A DNA stretch of 64,000 bases from contig CAKMKG010000002.1 in assembly GCA_927441425.1 (NCBI GenBank), positions 1 through 64,000 of the forward strand. Reading direction: 5' to 3'. Below the pieces are notes generated by a model. That model saw nothing but the letters and a program-made list of their open reading frames with translations. It searched no databases and had not been told where the DNA came from. Every line of letters begins with the position of its first letter. The stretch's first letter is position 1. This DNA comes from an uncultured Bacillota bacterium (GTDB lineage: Bacteria > Bacillota > Clostridia > Peptostreptococcales > Anaerovoracaceae). The position numbers and the translations under genes were made by a program. Shown piece by piece: positions 16,804 through 26,177 of the stretch.

Positions 16804-17408
16804 TTATCGATGACCATCCTTTGGTGCGCGAGGGGTTAAGCGCTATTCTATCCATTGAAGATGACATGACCATAGTTGGCGAAACGGCAACTGCAACAGA
16901 AGGGATCAGGTACGTATGTGAAAAACAGCCGGATATTGCAATTGTTGACTTAAGACTGGGCGATTCCAGCGGACTGGATACGATTCATTCCTGCAAGGAA
17001 AAGGTCCCGGACTGCAAGTATATTGTGCTTACATCTTCCTCCGACAGAGATGATTTCTGTCGGGCAGAAGAAATAGGAGCCGATGGATATATTCTGAAGC
17101 AGGCATTTCCTGAAGAGATCATATCTGCCGTCCGCCTTGTTCATCGGGGCAGAAAATATTTTGATCCGATCATGGTGGAAAATGTAATACACAACAAAAT
17201 CCATGACCCTTTCGGCGCACTGACGTCAAGAGAGCGGGATGTTCTTGATGCTTTGGCAGAAGGCCTTCGGAACAGGGAAATTGCTAGCAAACTGTTTATT
17301 ACGGAATTTACGGTAAAAAAACATGTCAGCCAGATTCTTGCCAAGCTGGATCTTTCCGATCGGACGCAGGCAGCATTATTAGCGAGGGACAGGAGGGTTA
17401 GCTTATGA
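16791..17408 (+). CDS. LuxR/NarL-family response regulator
   Basis: A 205-residue regulator with a receiver domain (1-120) and a LuxR-type helix-turn-helix (about 140-205, LTSRERDVLDALAEGL to AKLDLSDRTQAALLA). The phosphorylation site is D53 (IAIVDLRLG). The acidic pair is near the N-terminus (VIDDHPLVREG) and the switch lysine is in YILKQAF. It overlaps the kinase gene at its start and the next SipW-type substrate gene by four bases (ATGA) at its end. The operon therefore couples signal transduction directly to secreted components. A likely target is the inverted repeat upstream of the kinase or the promoter at 14038; this is inference. Confidence 0.92.
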   Translation: MHIVVIDDHPLVREGLSAILSIEDDMTIVGETATATEGIRYVCEKQPDIAIVDLRLGDSSGLDTIHSCKEKVPDCKYIVLTSSSDRDDFCRAEEIGADGYILKQAFPEEIISAVRLVHRGRKYFDPIMVENVIHNKIHDPFGALTSRERDVLDALAEGLRNREIASKLFITEFTVKKHVSQILAKLDLSDRTQAALLARDRRVSL

Positions 17409-18301
17409 AAGGGCGGAATCTGATTGTAATCACCTGTGTAATTGCGTTAAGTTTTACAGGTGTAGGCTATTCGGCGTGGTCGCAGGGTTTGGACATTAAT
17501 TCATTCTTTGAAACTGGGAGTATTCATGTTGTCTTTCAAGGTTCAGTAATTGAAAGTGATGATTTGTGTGAGATTACGGCTAAAGCTGATAAGAATGTTT
17601 TAAATATTTACGGTACTGTAGCTCCAGAATCCAGTGTAGTGGTAAAGTATGATATTTATAATGACATCGATAGTACTCTACCGGTAAAATACCTTCCCGA
17701 TGAGAGTATCTTGCCGGACGGGATTACCCTTGATCAGGATGATACAGTGATTGAACCGGGAGAGTATTTGGAAGGAAACAAATTGATTATTCTGCAACCC
17801 GGCGAAAATGAATTGATTCTGCCCTTTGTGCAGTACAATTCAAGTGATAGCGGCGGCTGGAGAGACGAACTTAAAATTTGCTGGAATATTACTGTTGCCA
17901 AAGAGATAGTCGAGCCCGAATTGGATGTGACCTCGGGTAATGCCATAACCGTAGACGAATCGGCTGGAGATGTTCCGGCTAGTGAGGAACAGAATGAAGA
18001 TGGCCCGGGGGCGGAACCGTCTGAGGATGTTCCTGAAACAGAACCACCGGTGACAGAACCGGCTCAGGGCAATGATCCGGTACCGGAGACTGATCCGAAT
18101 GTCGCTGATCCGGAAGACAACCCGGCAGCAGATACTCCTGTAGTAGAAGCTTCACCGCAAGATCCAGCATACAATAAAAACTCAAATGAAGAAACCGTAC
18201 AATCTGAAACCCCGACACAAACAAACGATGATAGCAATGTAGAAAATAATACAGAAAATGACGAAGGATCGGAAAAGAATGTTGAGGATGGAAAAGAATA
18301 A
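17405..18301 (+). CDS. SipW-type secreted protein with acidic, proline-rich disordered tail
   Basis: A 298-residue exported protein. The signal peptide ends TGVGYSAWSQGL (residues 19-30), the SipW-class pattern seen in the 14.1-kb protein. A beta-rich domain follows (about 30-165) with a camelysin/TasA-like feel. From about residue 170 to the end the sequence is a low-complexity tail dominated by E, D, P, N, T and S, with almost no aromatic residues and no sorting signal or membrane anchor. The tail may be a spacer or interact with cell wall or metal ions. The gene overlaps the response regulator (ATGA) and the next signal peptidase gene, so it is translationally coupled on both sides. Confidence 0.75.
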   Translation: MKGRNLIVITCVIALSFTGVGYSAWSQGLDINSFFETGSIHVVFQGSVIESDDLCEITAKADKNVLNIYGTVAPESSVVVKYDIYNDIDSTLPVKYLPDESILPDGITLDQDDTVIEPGEYLEGNKLIILQPGENELILPFVQYNSSDSGGWRDELKICWNITVAKEIVEPELDVTSGNAITVDESAGDVPASEEQNEDGPGAEPSEDVPETEPPVTEPAQGNDPVPETDPNVADPEDNPAADTPVVEASPQDPAYNKNSNEETVQSETPTQTNDDSNVENNTENDEGSEKNVEDGKE

Positions 18302-19445
18302 GATTAAAATAATTTTTTTATTAATATCAGTTTTAGGAATTTATGCACTGGATAATACTGTTATTCATTCTTTGGTTGTTTTGAAACCCCTTGCATGGTG
18401 CGGGATTGCGCTGGTGATATTTTACCTGCCGGCACTACGGTATAAAAGCAAACTGAGAAACGGGAGCTTTATTAACTCGTGGTCATTTATCTTCGCCTTG
18501 GTCTTTATATGCGTGCAGGTATTGGCTGGCCTGGTGGACGGATTAGGCAAAAGCCCTTATGATCATTCTCTGTTTGGCATTGCAGTTAATATTTTTTCCG
18601 TGGGGGCTGTTTTGGTCGGAAGAGAATTTTTTCGCAGTTATACCGTGAACAGCCTGACTAAAAACGAAAATTTCATAGTATTTTTGTCTGTCAGCTTATT
18701 TATGACAGTACTGGCATTTCCGGTTGATAAATATATGGACTTGGAGGGATACGAAAGCATTGTCAAGTTTGTCGCACAGTTTTTCCTGCCAGAGTTTTCA
18801 AAGAATTTTCTGGCGACCTATTTAGTATTTCTACGAGGTCCGGTCCCATCATTAATTTTTCTAGGCACACTTGAGAGCTTTCATTGGTTGTCACCCATAC
18901 TTCCTGACCTCCAATGGATCACCGCAGCATCCGTCGGGATACTAACTCCGGTATTCATGTTTACAACGATGCAAAGCATGTTTGAAGTGGAGTCGAAACA
19001 GCTTCATAAAAGAGATGTCGAAAAAGAAGGTGTTGCAAGCTTTATTATAACAATTTTGTTATCGGTTGGTATTGTATGGTTTGCCGTAGGGGTTTTCCCT
19101 GTCTATCCATCTGTGATTATGACGGGCAGCATGAAGCCAATGATTAATCCGGGAGATGTGATTCTAATAAAGAAAACTACGGATATCAATGAAGTGCAGA
19201 TTGGTGATGTAATTCAATTCAAAAGAGATGGCATCTTGATTTCCCACCGGATCACTGAAATCGTGACCAAGGATGGAATTCCGAACTACCGAACCAGAGG
19301 AGATAATAACAACGTTGAGGACGGCCAGCTCGTTCATCCTGAGCAATTAAAAGGAGAGGTCATTAAAGTCGTACCGAATATCGGCTGGCCGACACTGCTT
19401 ATAAAAAGCGACAAAGACATTCCTTTCGATGAAATCGAATTTTAA
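18279..19445 (+). CDS. sipW: SipW/ER-type signal peptidase I with multi-spanning N-terminal extension
   Basis: About 388 residues. The C-terminal ~130 residues form the peptidase: a catalytic serine in MTGSMKPMINPGD (codon at 19128) and, in place of the bacterial lysine, a histidine in LISHRITEI (codon at 19245). The Ser-His dyad defines the ER/archaeal/SipW class. The RTRGDNN box follows. Bacillus SipW is about 190 residues. Here roughly 250 extra residues with six or seven membrane spans precede the catalytic domain. It should cleave the SipW-type signals of the two neighbouring secreted proteins and perhaps the TasA-like one. The start is uncertain: ATG at 18258, 18279 or 18288 are all in frame, and all overlap the preceding gene. 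I favour 18279 because AAGGA lies ten bases upstream. Confidence 0.85.
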   Translation: MLRMEKNKIKIIFLLISVLGIYALDNTVIHSLVVLKPLAWCGIALVIFYLPALRYKSKLRNGSFINSWSFIFALVFICVQVLAGLVDGLGKSPYDHSLFGIAVNIFSVGAVLVGREFFRSYTVNSLTKNENFIVFLSVSLFMTVLAFPVDKYMDLEGYESIVKFVAQFFLPEFSKNFLATYLVFLRGPVPSLIFLGTLESFHWLSPILPDLQWITAASVGILTPVFMFTTMQSMFEVESKQLHKRDVEKEGVASFIITILLSVGIVWFAVGVFPVYPSVIMTGSMKPMINPGDVILIKKTTDINEVQIGDVIQFKRDGILISHRITEIVTKDGIPNYRTRGDNNNVEDGQLVHPEQLKGEVIKVVPNIGWPTLLIKSDKDIPFDEIEF

Positions 19446-19559
19446 TGGTACGGAAGTAGTACAAAGAGTGATCTTGTTCGGTAGGGTTTGAACATATGTA
19501 CGTTTATCTATAATAAATCTATAACATGAAGAATATAAAACAACAGGGGGAGTATGATC

Positions 19560-20111
19560 ATGAGCCGAAAAAAACAAGGAAAGGCTATCAAAATTTTAAG
19601 ATTCGGATTTTTTGCACTTATTTTAGGGTTGGTACTATCGGTTGCATTTAATTATCTCTCCAATAAGACCTACGCTTTTGAAGTAAATGATAACGGATAT
19701 GGGTTGGAAATTAGTTCTGAAAGGATTGAAGGGCAGAATAACAACGGAAAGCTGTTCAATATTGACAATATGGCCCCCGGTGAAGAGTATACCGAAGCCG
19801 TGACTCTGGAGAATGTGGGTTCAGAAAGTTTTCAATCAATGATCACTGCGGTGAATACTTCAACGCAGGGGGATTTATTATTTGATTCCTTAAACTTCAC
19901 AATACGGAAAGGAAGCCCGAAGGGTGCGGTATTATTTAACGGCAAGTTAAAAGACTTAAAGAACATCGTTGTATGCTCTTTAAACGGAAGCAATCAAATA
20001 AGATATTACATGACATTGAGCCTTCCAGCTGAATCCGGAAATGAATATCAAAGTCAACATGCCAGTTTTAAGTTCATTATTACCGCTGATGCTGTCACGC
20101 CGGCTCAATAA
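19560..20111 (+). CDS. TasA-like secreted protein
   Basis: A 183-residue protein with a basic N-terminus and a hydrophobic segment (about residues 13-33), then SNKTYAFEVN, consistent with an export signal. The mature part has the TasA-family flavour: LFNIDNMAPGEEYTEAVTLENVGSE, where a 'pay-out' beta-strand pattern precedes a charged turn. No anchor is visible. I place the start at the ATG at 19560 because GGGGGAG lies about eight bases upstream; the ATG at 19554 would be too close. It probably forms a fibre or matrix component handled by the signal peptidase encoded 114 bases upstream. Family assignment is by pattern, so moderate. Confidence 0.65.
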   Translation: MSRKKQGKAIKILRFGFFALILGLVLSVAFNYLSNKTYAFEVNDNGYGLEISSERIEGQNNNGKLFNIDNMAPGEEYTEAVTLENVGSESFQSMITAVNTSTQGDLLFDSLNFTIRKGSPKGAVLFNGKLKDLKNIVVCSLNGSNQIRYYMTLSLPAESGNEYQSQHASFKFIITADAVTPAQ

Positions 20112-20150
20112 GTTTAAAATTAAAACGTCACCATTAGAAGACCGCTGTAA

Positions 20151-21314
20151 TGAACTGAACCCCCAAAGTTAGACCGTATGATATACTGTAAATAACTTGG
20201 GGGTGTTTTTTATGCCAAAAGGGATTTTATTAAGTAGATTTTAAACAAAAAGTAATTGAGGAAATGCGGACAACGAATTTGAGCTATCGTGAAGCCGCAA
20301 AGAAGTATGGCATTCCAAGCCATACTACACTAATGAAATGGGAGAGAATCTATCTTGAAGAAGGTCCCGAGGGTCTGTATCTTGATCGTCGTGGACGAGC
20401 TAGCAGTGTGAACCACGTCAGAATAGGCAGGGCACCGAAATTTGACAAGAATGCAGAGGAAGATCTGATTGCCGAAAATCAGCGTCTTAGAGCGGAGATT
20501 GACTACCTAAAAAAATTAAATGCCTTAGTGACCGAGAGGGTACAACGAGAGAAAAATCACAAGTAATTACGGAACTAGGGCAAAATCATAAACTCTATGT
20601 ACTCCTCGATGTGGCAAATCTTTCGCGTGCTACGTACTATTATCATTTTAAGAAACTGTCCGCGCCAGATAAATATTCTAAAATTAAGGTTCTGATTCGT
20701 GAAATCTATGAAGAGAACAAGAAGCGCGTTGGTTATCGCCGTATCACGCAGGAACTGAATAACAAAGGCGTCACCATCAACCATAAAACAGTGCTGCGCC
20801 TCATGAAGCAGCTAGGCATATTCTGTCGGGTTAGGATGAAGAAGTACAATTCATATCGCGGGCATATTGGAACCGTTGCTCCCAATATCCTAGAGCGCAA
20901 CTTTAAGGCCGATAAACCAAACCAGAAGTGGGTTACAGATATTACGGAATTTTCTCTGTTCGGGCAGAAGCTATATTTGTCTCCAATCCTGGATTTGTAC
21001 AGCCAAGATATTATTAGCTATGCTATCAGCAAGCGCCCAGTTTTTTCTCTTGTAACAGAGATGCTTGAACATGCTTTTACGGAGATACCAGACGATACAA
21101 ACCTGATTTTTCATTCTGATCAGGGATGGCAATATCAAATGAAAGCCTATCAGCAAATGCTTAAGCTGAAAGGTATCCGGCAGAGCATGAGCCGCAAGGG
21201 TAACTGTTTGGACAATGCTGTTATGGAAAACTTCTTTGGCATACTCAAGAGTGAGTTGCTGTATTTGCAAGAGTTTAACTCAATGGAACATTTCAGACAT
21301 TTTGGGTTCAGTTC
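20151..21314 (+). mobile_element. Defective IS3-family insertion sequence
   Basis: Ends are inverted: TGAACTGAACCCCCAAAG at the left, and the complement of TTTGGGTTCAGTTC at the right. GTAA flanks both sides (20147-20150 and 21315-21318), a likely target duplication. It encodes OrfA and a DDE-type OrfB, both damaged. At about 1.16 kb it is shorter than a normal IS3/IS150-group element because the 3' end of OrfB has been deleted up to the right inverted repeat. The left end also holds CCCCCAAAGTTA and TAACTTGGGGG, which can form a hairpin shielding the element from read-through. It is inserted between the TasA-like and DUF5305-like genes. Confidence 0.85.
20212..20566 (+). pseudogene. IS3-family OrfA, frameshifted near the N-terminus
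   Basis: Helix-turn-helix DNA-binding protein of the transposase (TTNLSYREAAKKYGIPSHTTLMKWER), followed by a leucine-zipper-like coiled coil. The natural start at 20212 (MPKGILLS) runs into a stop after ten codons. Sense continues in another frame (DFKQKVIEEMRTT) from 20237, so two bases were lost or one gained near 20236. An internal ATG at 20264 would give a 100-residue product lacking the first ~17 residues. Confidence 0.8.
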
Positions 21315-21318
21315 GTAA
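20551..21318 (+). pseudogene. IS3-family OrfB transposase, C-terminally truncated
   Basis: The DDE catalytic residues are intact: D in WVTDITEFS, D in IFHSDQGWQY and E in NAVMENFFG. The protein stops after EFNSMEHFRHFGFSS, where relatives continue for about 30-50 residues. The last codons are read from the terminal inverted repeat, and the stop lies in the flanking target duplication. OrfB sense begins around 20551, in the -1 frame relative to OrfA, overlapping its end at an A-rich stretch, as expected for the OrfAB frameshift of this family. The first ATG is at 20611. Confidence 0.82.
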
Positions 21319-21521
21319 ACCAGTGGTCTTTCTCATTTGATTTTCTCACTAAAAAATTTGTCGTATCCTATATTTTTTTTGTTTGAAAAAGGGTAAGTGC
21401 CAGATTAAAAAAAGTTGTATCATGAAAGGAGAAGAGAATTATGTCATAGAACAGAAGAAAAGGAGAGTTAAAGTCATTATAACATTTAAAATTTCATTCA
21501 TGGAAAGAGGGACCTTAGCAA

Positions 21522-22667
21522 ATGAAGAAAAAAATCATTCAAAAAAGACTTAAGATATCAAAACTACATAAAAGATATTTCATCATAATATTAATCATCC
21601 TTATTCTTACCAATATCGGCTTAGCCTTAAATGAAATGATGAAGAAAGAAACAATTGAAGAAACGCAGGTATCAGCCTCTTTCAGCAATACGCCGGGTAT
21701 AACATATAAGGTCTATTTGAAAGAAAATGATTTATTTAGCGATTCATTTCTACCGGAAGGTTCAGGCTATTTTTCCGCTCTGATCGATCATATCGAGTTA
21801 AGCTTCAATAATCAATTTCAAGGAGACAATGGAGCAGAATATGAGGGTAATTATTCCTTGCTGGGTGAAATCACCGGCTGGGAGGGTGGAACAGAGACGC
21901 CTTCTCCTGCTTGGACAAAGCAATTCGTTGTCAGCTCTAAAAAAAGCTTTCATACAACTGATAGTGAACTGTTTTTTTCGCAGAGTGCAAATATAGACTA
22001 CACTCATTTTAATGCATTTGCCGTTCGGGTTGGTGAACTAACAGGTTATAATACTTCATATACTATGAAAGTAACCATGGCAATCAATTACACAGTTATG
22101 ACGGAAGACGGGAAGGCGGAGGGAAGCCTTCAACCTTCATTGACGATACCATTGGATGTAAAATATTTTAAAATCACAAAAGCCGGTAATGAAGAAATAA
22201 AGAATGACATCACCAAAACCGTTGAAGTACAGGCTCCTGTTGATTACGTAAAAATCATTCTTTTTTCAACAGCCACGTTATTCTGTCTGTTGCTGTTGAT
22301 CCCTCTCATCTCATCGGTTGAGCCAACGTTAACTGACATGCAAAGAAGGAAGATAAAAAAACATTTTAAAGCGCATGGAAAGAGACTTGTGGGAGTGGAG
22401 AAAAATCTGACCGATGAGGCACTGTCTGCATGTTACGTTCACTCTTTGGAAGATATCATAAAAATTTCAGATGAGATCGAACGCCCGATCTTTTATGTTT
22501 TTCAAAATGACTTGGCAGATATCAACGAATTCTTTATCATCGAAAGCGATAAAGCATATCTGTATAAAATTCAGGATTATCATGATACGGGGAAGAATAA
22601 AAAGGATTCAGAGAAATCCGAACTTTCTACTGAATCCTGTGATAGCACTGCGGCAGTTACTGGTTGA
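21522..22667 (+). CDS. DUF5305-like membrane protein of the SipW/TasA locus
   Basis: A 381-residue protein with an N-terminal membrane segment (about residues 18-37). An extracellular beta-rich domain follows (about 50-235, with ITYKVYLKENDLF and aromatic YNTSYTMKVTMAINYTV). A second membrane segment (about 245-265) leads to a cytoplasmic tail of about 115 residues. The arrangement and the signature KENDLF..YFSALIDHIELSF resemble DUF5305, which I recall as occurring beside signal peptidases in archaea and Firmicutes. It could be an accessory factor for export or assembly of the fibre proteins. The IS3 remnant separates it from the rest of the operon, so its expression may be altered. Function unknown. 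Confidence 0.6.
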   Translation: MKKKIIQKRLKISKLHKRYFIIILIILILTNIGLALNEMMKKETIEETQVSASFSNTPGITYKVYLKENDLFSDSFLPEGSGYFSALIDHIELSFNNQFQGDNGAEYEGNYSLLGEITGWEGGTETPSPAWTKQFVVSSKKSFHTTDSELFFSQSANIDYTHFNAFAVRVGELTGYNTSYTMKVTMAINYTVMTEDGKAEGSLQPSLTIPLDVKYFKITKAGNEEIKNDITKTVEVQAPVDYVKIILFSTATLFCLLLLIPLISSVEPTLTDMQRRKIKKHFKAHGKRLVGVEKNLTDEALSACYVHSLEDIIKISDEIERPIFYVFQNDLADINEFFIIESDKAYLYKIQDYHDTGKNKKDSEKSELSTESCDSTAAVTG

Positions 22668-24192
22668 CGTTTGTCTGCTCCAAAAATGCCAAAATTATGT
22701 TAGCCGGTTTCGTTATCGTATCCAGAATCAACGTTTCATTGATCGAATTTACATGATCAATTCTCGGACCGATGGAGATAATCTGGAGCCTTGGATTTTT
22801 TCTGGCAAACCAGCCGCATTCCATTTCATGATGAACAATATCTCCGGAAATTTTATCGTCATACAAGCCGGAATAGATATCCTGAATGGAAGTAAAAAGA
22901 ACACTATCCGTATGATCCGGCCATCGAGGGACACCTTCCTCATAGGTATATTCCAAGTTACTCATGCCGCTGATTGTTTCATGTGCGATTGTAATCTTAT
23001 ATAATCCCACATCAGTGGTGCTGGCCGCTGATATCTGGGCGAGAAAATTGCCCGTTGCAGTGGAAACCATCCCTAGATTTGATGCACTTTCCACGACGTC
23101 CTTATAGGACTTCGACATGGACTGTACCCCGTTGAGCATACCGTAAATAAAACTTATGATGCTCCCATTATCCTCAAAGGAAACGACTTTATCGGGCATG
23201 GGCGCTTCCTGATACGTAAATACATACTCTTTTTCCACATCGCCGTAAGCATCCCGGAACACATCCATAGCATCATCAACGACATCCTGCATCTTTCTTT
23301 GATCGGATTCGTTGATAATGATCAACGCCGTTGCTGCTTCAGGGATGGTGCCTCTGGAAATTCCTCCATTAAAGGAGCCGAGTTCAAAGAGGATTCCCTT
23401 ACCCTGTGCGCTTGCAAGGACTTCTCCAATTGTCTTGATGGCATTTGCGCCGCCGTTTCCGATTGCTTCATCTGCATCCCCGCCAACTAGGCCGCGGATA
23501 GATAGGAGATAGGGAAGTGCATTCTGTGGAGGAACCCATTCAATTTCGTGCTTCATATTATAGGCTGCGGTACCGCCGCTGCCAACTCCGATCGCACGGT
23601 CGGATTCCCACCCCAGATTGATTAGATACGCTCCGTCCAGGTGTTTTATGTTCAATTTTTCAGCACCGGTCATGCCGGATTCTCCACCTGCGGTAAAGAT
23701 CACTCTGATCGGGCCATGCTTCTGTGAATTTTCTAAAACATACATGGCAGTTGCAATGCCGACGCCGCTGTCTGCTCCAAGGCTTGTATCTTCTGCATGC
23801 ATGGTGTCTTCACTTACTACAGATTTAATCGGATCATTTAATGGATCATAGGCGAAACCATCCCCTGGGATTATTTTGCTATCCATATTGCATTGTAGTA
23901 TGGTGGTAGGTACCTTTTCATATCCGATGGCAGCAGGTTTGTTAATAATGACATTATTTGAATTATCCCGAATCACTTCAAATCCTTTTTCTTTCGCCCA
24001 GCTTCGCAAATAGGTACTTATGGCTCTTTCGTGACCGGATTCTCTTGGAATTTGGGTGATCTTATTAAATTCTTCTACTATAGCAGTTCGTACTGCGGTA
24101 TCGTCGGTTTCTATTTCTTCATTGCCATTACACCCTGTCAGTATCGTAAAACATAAAGATACTATCAATGCAACAGCGATCATTCGTTTCAT
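22657..24192 (-). CDS. PepD/M20-like lipoprotein, probable catalytically inactive aminoacyl-histidine dipeptidase homologue
   Basis: A 511-residue protein alignable with PepD (Xaa-His dipeptidase) over its length, with an N-terminal lipoprotein signal (lipobox ILTGC, C21). PepD is normally cytosolic. Several active-site positions are changed: the LQxHxD motif is LQCNMDS (N102 for H), the TEE motif is AGGES (G170 for the catalytic E), the NxD ligand is INLGWES (G194 for D), and GGHSG is GGDAD. D141 (LGADSG) and the C-terminal HHEMECG remain. By inference it cannot bind two metals normally and may act as a peptide-binding or scaffold lipoprotein. I chose ATG at 24192 because AGGAGG lies eight bases upstream. 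Its 3' end overlaps the convergent DUF5305-like gene by 11 bases. Confidence 0.85.
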   Translation of the reverse strand: MKRMIAVALIVSLCFTILTGCNGNEEIETDDTAVRTAIVEEFNKITQIPRESGHERAISTYLRSWAKEKGFEVIRDNSNNVIINKPAAIGYEKVPTTILQCNMDSKIIPGDGFAYDPLNDPIKSVVSEDTMHAEDTSLGADSGVGIATAMYVLENSQKHGPIRVIFTAGGESGMTGAEKLNIKHLDGAYLINLGWESDRAIGVGSGGTAAYNMKHEIEWVPPQNALPYLLSIRGLVGGDADEAIGNGGANAIKTIGEVLASAQGKGILFELGSFNGGISRGTIPEAATALIIINESDQRKMQDVVDDAMDVFRDAYGDVEKEYVFTYQEAPMPDKVVSFEDNGSIISFIYGMLNGVQSMSKSYKDVVESASNLGMVSTATGNFLAQISAASTTDVGLYKITIAHETISGMSNLEYTYEEGVPRWPDHTDSVLFTSIQDIYSGLYDDKISGDIVHHEMECGWFARKNPRLQIISIGPRIDHVNSINETLILDTITKPANIILAFLEQTNVNQ

Positions 24193-24255
24193 ATATCTTC
24201 CTCCTAATCTTGCTTTAATCAACATAATAACATATAATTATAGTACTTTACAAAT

Positions 24256-24264
24256 TGTTATAAT
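24256..24264 (+). promoter_or_regulatory. Extended -10 promoter element before glgB
   Basis: TGTTATAAT, an extended -10 (TGn plus perfect TATAAT at 24259-24264), lies 34 bases before glgB. No good -35 is visible. It is divergent from the PepD-like gene. Confidence 0.4.
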
Positions 24265-24297
24265 ATCTTAAGAAAATAATAGAAAGGGGGAGATTAC

Positions 24298-26172
24298 ATG
24301 GATAGAGATCTGGAATTACCCATCTATCTATTCCATCAAGGAACCGCCGCAAAAGCCTATGAACTGATGGGCGCTCATCCGTCAGTTCAAGATGGGAAGG
24401 CGGGGTACCTTTTCCGTGTCTGGGCTCCCAATGCAAAAAATGTAGCCGTCATGGGTGACTTTAATCAATGGAACGAATCCGGTTTCCCGATGGAACGGAT
24501 CACGCCCCAAGGGATATGGCAAATCTTTCTACCTAATATCAAAGAGTATTCCGCATATAAATATATCATCGAAGATGCCCATGGAAATCTGATTACAAAA
24601 GCAGATCCCTATGGTTTTCATATGGAAACGAGACCCGGTACTGCATCGAAAACCTTCGATGTAGACCGGTATGTCTGGAAAGATCTGGAGTGGCGCAGCC
24701 GGCAGAAAGTGAAAACATCTTATTCCGCGCCGATGAACATCTATGAAGTACATTTGGGATCATGGCGGAAATATCAGGACGGCAATTATTTTGAGTATGA
24801 TAAATTGGCGGAAGAGCTAATTCCCTATGTTGCTGACATGGGCTATACCCATCTGGAACTGATGCCGGTTTCAGAATACCCCTTCGACGGATCATGGGGT
24901 TATCAGGTGATGGGTTACTACGCGCCGACCTCGAGATATGGCTCTCCGGAAGGCTTCATGTCCTTTGTTGATGCCTGCCATCAAGCAGGGATATCTGTGA
25001 TTCTCGATTGGGTACCGGGGCATTTTCCGAAGGATAGCAACGGCCTATACCGATTTGACGGACACAACTGCTATGAATACGATGACCCCAAAAAGAACGA
25101 ACATGAGGAGTGGGGAACCAGAATTTTCGACTGGGGCAAAAATGAGGTTCGAAGCTTTCTGATTTCAAATGCCATGTTCTGGATGGAAAAATACCACATA
25201 GATGGGTTGAGAGTCGACGCGGTCGCTTCTATGCTCTATCTGGACTACGGAAGGAAGGATGGGCAGTGGAACCCCAATATCAATGGTGGAAATGAAAATC
25301 TGGAAGCGGTCACGTTTCTCCAAGATCTGAACAAAACCATTTTCCGGTTTTACCCGAATGCGCTGATGATTGCGGAAGAATCCACCGCTTGGCCTCTGGT
25401 CACCAAACCGGTGGAGGGGGGGGGACTAGGTTTTAATTTTAAATGGAATATGGGCTGGATGAACGATACCCTGCAATACATGCGGACGGATCCACTATTC
25501 CGGAAAGGCTCTCATAGTAACCTGACCTTTCCATTAACCTACTTTTTCTCTGAAAATTACATTTTACCCCTTTCCCATGATGAGATCGTCCACGGAAAGG
25601 GATCCCTGTTGAATAAAATGCCTGGAGAATACGAATTGAAATTTGCAAATCTCAGAACGTATCTGTCTTATATGATGGCGCATCCAGGGAAAAAGCTGCT
25701 ATTTATGGGAGGAGAGCTTGCCCAGTTTTCTGAGTGGGACTTTAAAAATGAGTTGGATTGGAGCCTTCTGGAATATGATATGCATAATAAATTTCATGGA
25801 TTTATCCGAGAGCTAAACCATTTTTACTCTGATTCATCAGAGCTGTGGGAGCAGGATGACGGTTGGGAAGGCTTCCAATGGATTCAACCAGATGATTCCG
25901 ACAGCAACATCCTAACCTTCCGGAGAATCAATAAAAAAAATGATGAACTAATTATCGCCTGCAATTTTTCTCCCGTTCACCGTGAAGCATATCGAATAGG
26001 CGTTCCGAAACCGGGTATCTATCATACAGTATTTCATTCCGGTTTGGCTCGGTACGGGGGGACCTGCGAAAATCCAGCAAGTGAAATTATCGCAGATCCC
26101 TTCCGGCAAAACGAGTATGAATATTCCCTAGAAGTAGACCTACCAGGTCTATCCACAATCTTTTGGAGGTGA
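24298..26172 (+). CDS. glgB: 1,4-alpha-glucan branching enzyme
   Basis: A 624-residue GH13 enzyme that introduces alpha-1,6 branches into glycogen. The N-terminal CBM48 domain (about 35-120) has [20 protein letters not shown]. The catalytic barrel holds the nucleophile Asp ([12 protein letters not shown]), the acid Glu (IAEESTAWP) and the third Asp ([15 protein letters not shown]). Length is typical of the short bacterial form. It is the first gene of a six-gene operon for glycogen synthesis and breakdown. The next start lies six bases beyond its stop codon. Confidence 0.95.
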   Translation: MDRDLELPIYLFHQGTAAKAYELMGAHPSVQDGKAGYLFRVWAPNAKNVAVMGDFNQWNESGFPMERITPQGIWQIFLPNIKEYSAYKYIIEDAHGNLITKADPYGFHMETRPGTASKTFDVDRYVWKDLEWRSRQKVKTSYSAPMNIYEVHLGSWRKYQDGNYFEYDKLAEELIPYVADMGYTHLELMPVSEYPFDGSWGYQVMGYYAPTSRYGSPEGFMSFVDACHQAGISVILDWVPGHFPKDSNGLYRFDGHNCYEYDDPKKNEHEEWGTRIFDWGKNEVRSFLISNAMFWMEKYHIDGLRVDAVASMLYLDYGRKDGQWNPNINGGNENLEAVTFLQDLNKTIFRFYPNALMIAEESTAWPLVTKPVEGGGLGFNFKWNMGWMNDTLQYMRTDPLFRKGSHSNLTFPLTYFFSENYILPLSHDEIVHGKGSLLNKMPGEYELKFANLRTYLSYMMAHPGKKLLFMGGELAQFSEWDFKNELDWSLLEYDMHNKFHGFIRELNHFYSDSSELWEQDDGWEGFQWIQPDDSDSNILTFRRINKKNDELIIACNFSPVHREAYRIGVPKPGIYHTVFHSGLARYGGTCENPASEIIADPFRQNEYEYSLEVDLPGLSTIFWR

Positions 26173-26177
26173 TCACA

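Noticed and set aside
20151-21314. IS insertion disrupting a gene
   Set aside because: Both flanking genes are complete; the element lies between them.
19554-22667. Prophage or larger mobile island
   Set aside because: Apart from one IS remnant there are no integrase, phage structural or conjugation genes and no flanking tRNA.
22471-23004. Plus-strand open frame bridging the DUF5305-like and PepD-like genes
   Set aside because: It is antisense to the conserved C-terminus of the PepD-like protein and has no start signal.
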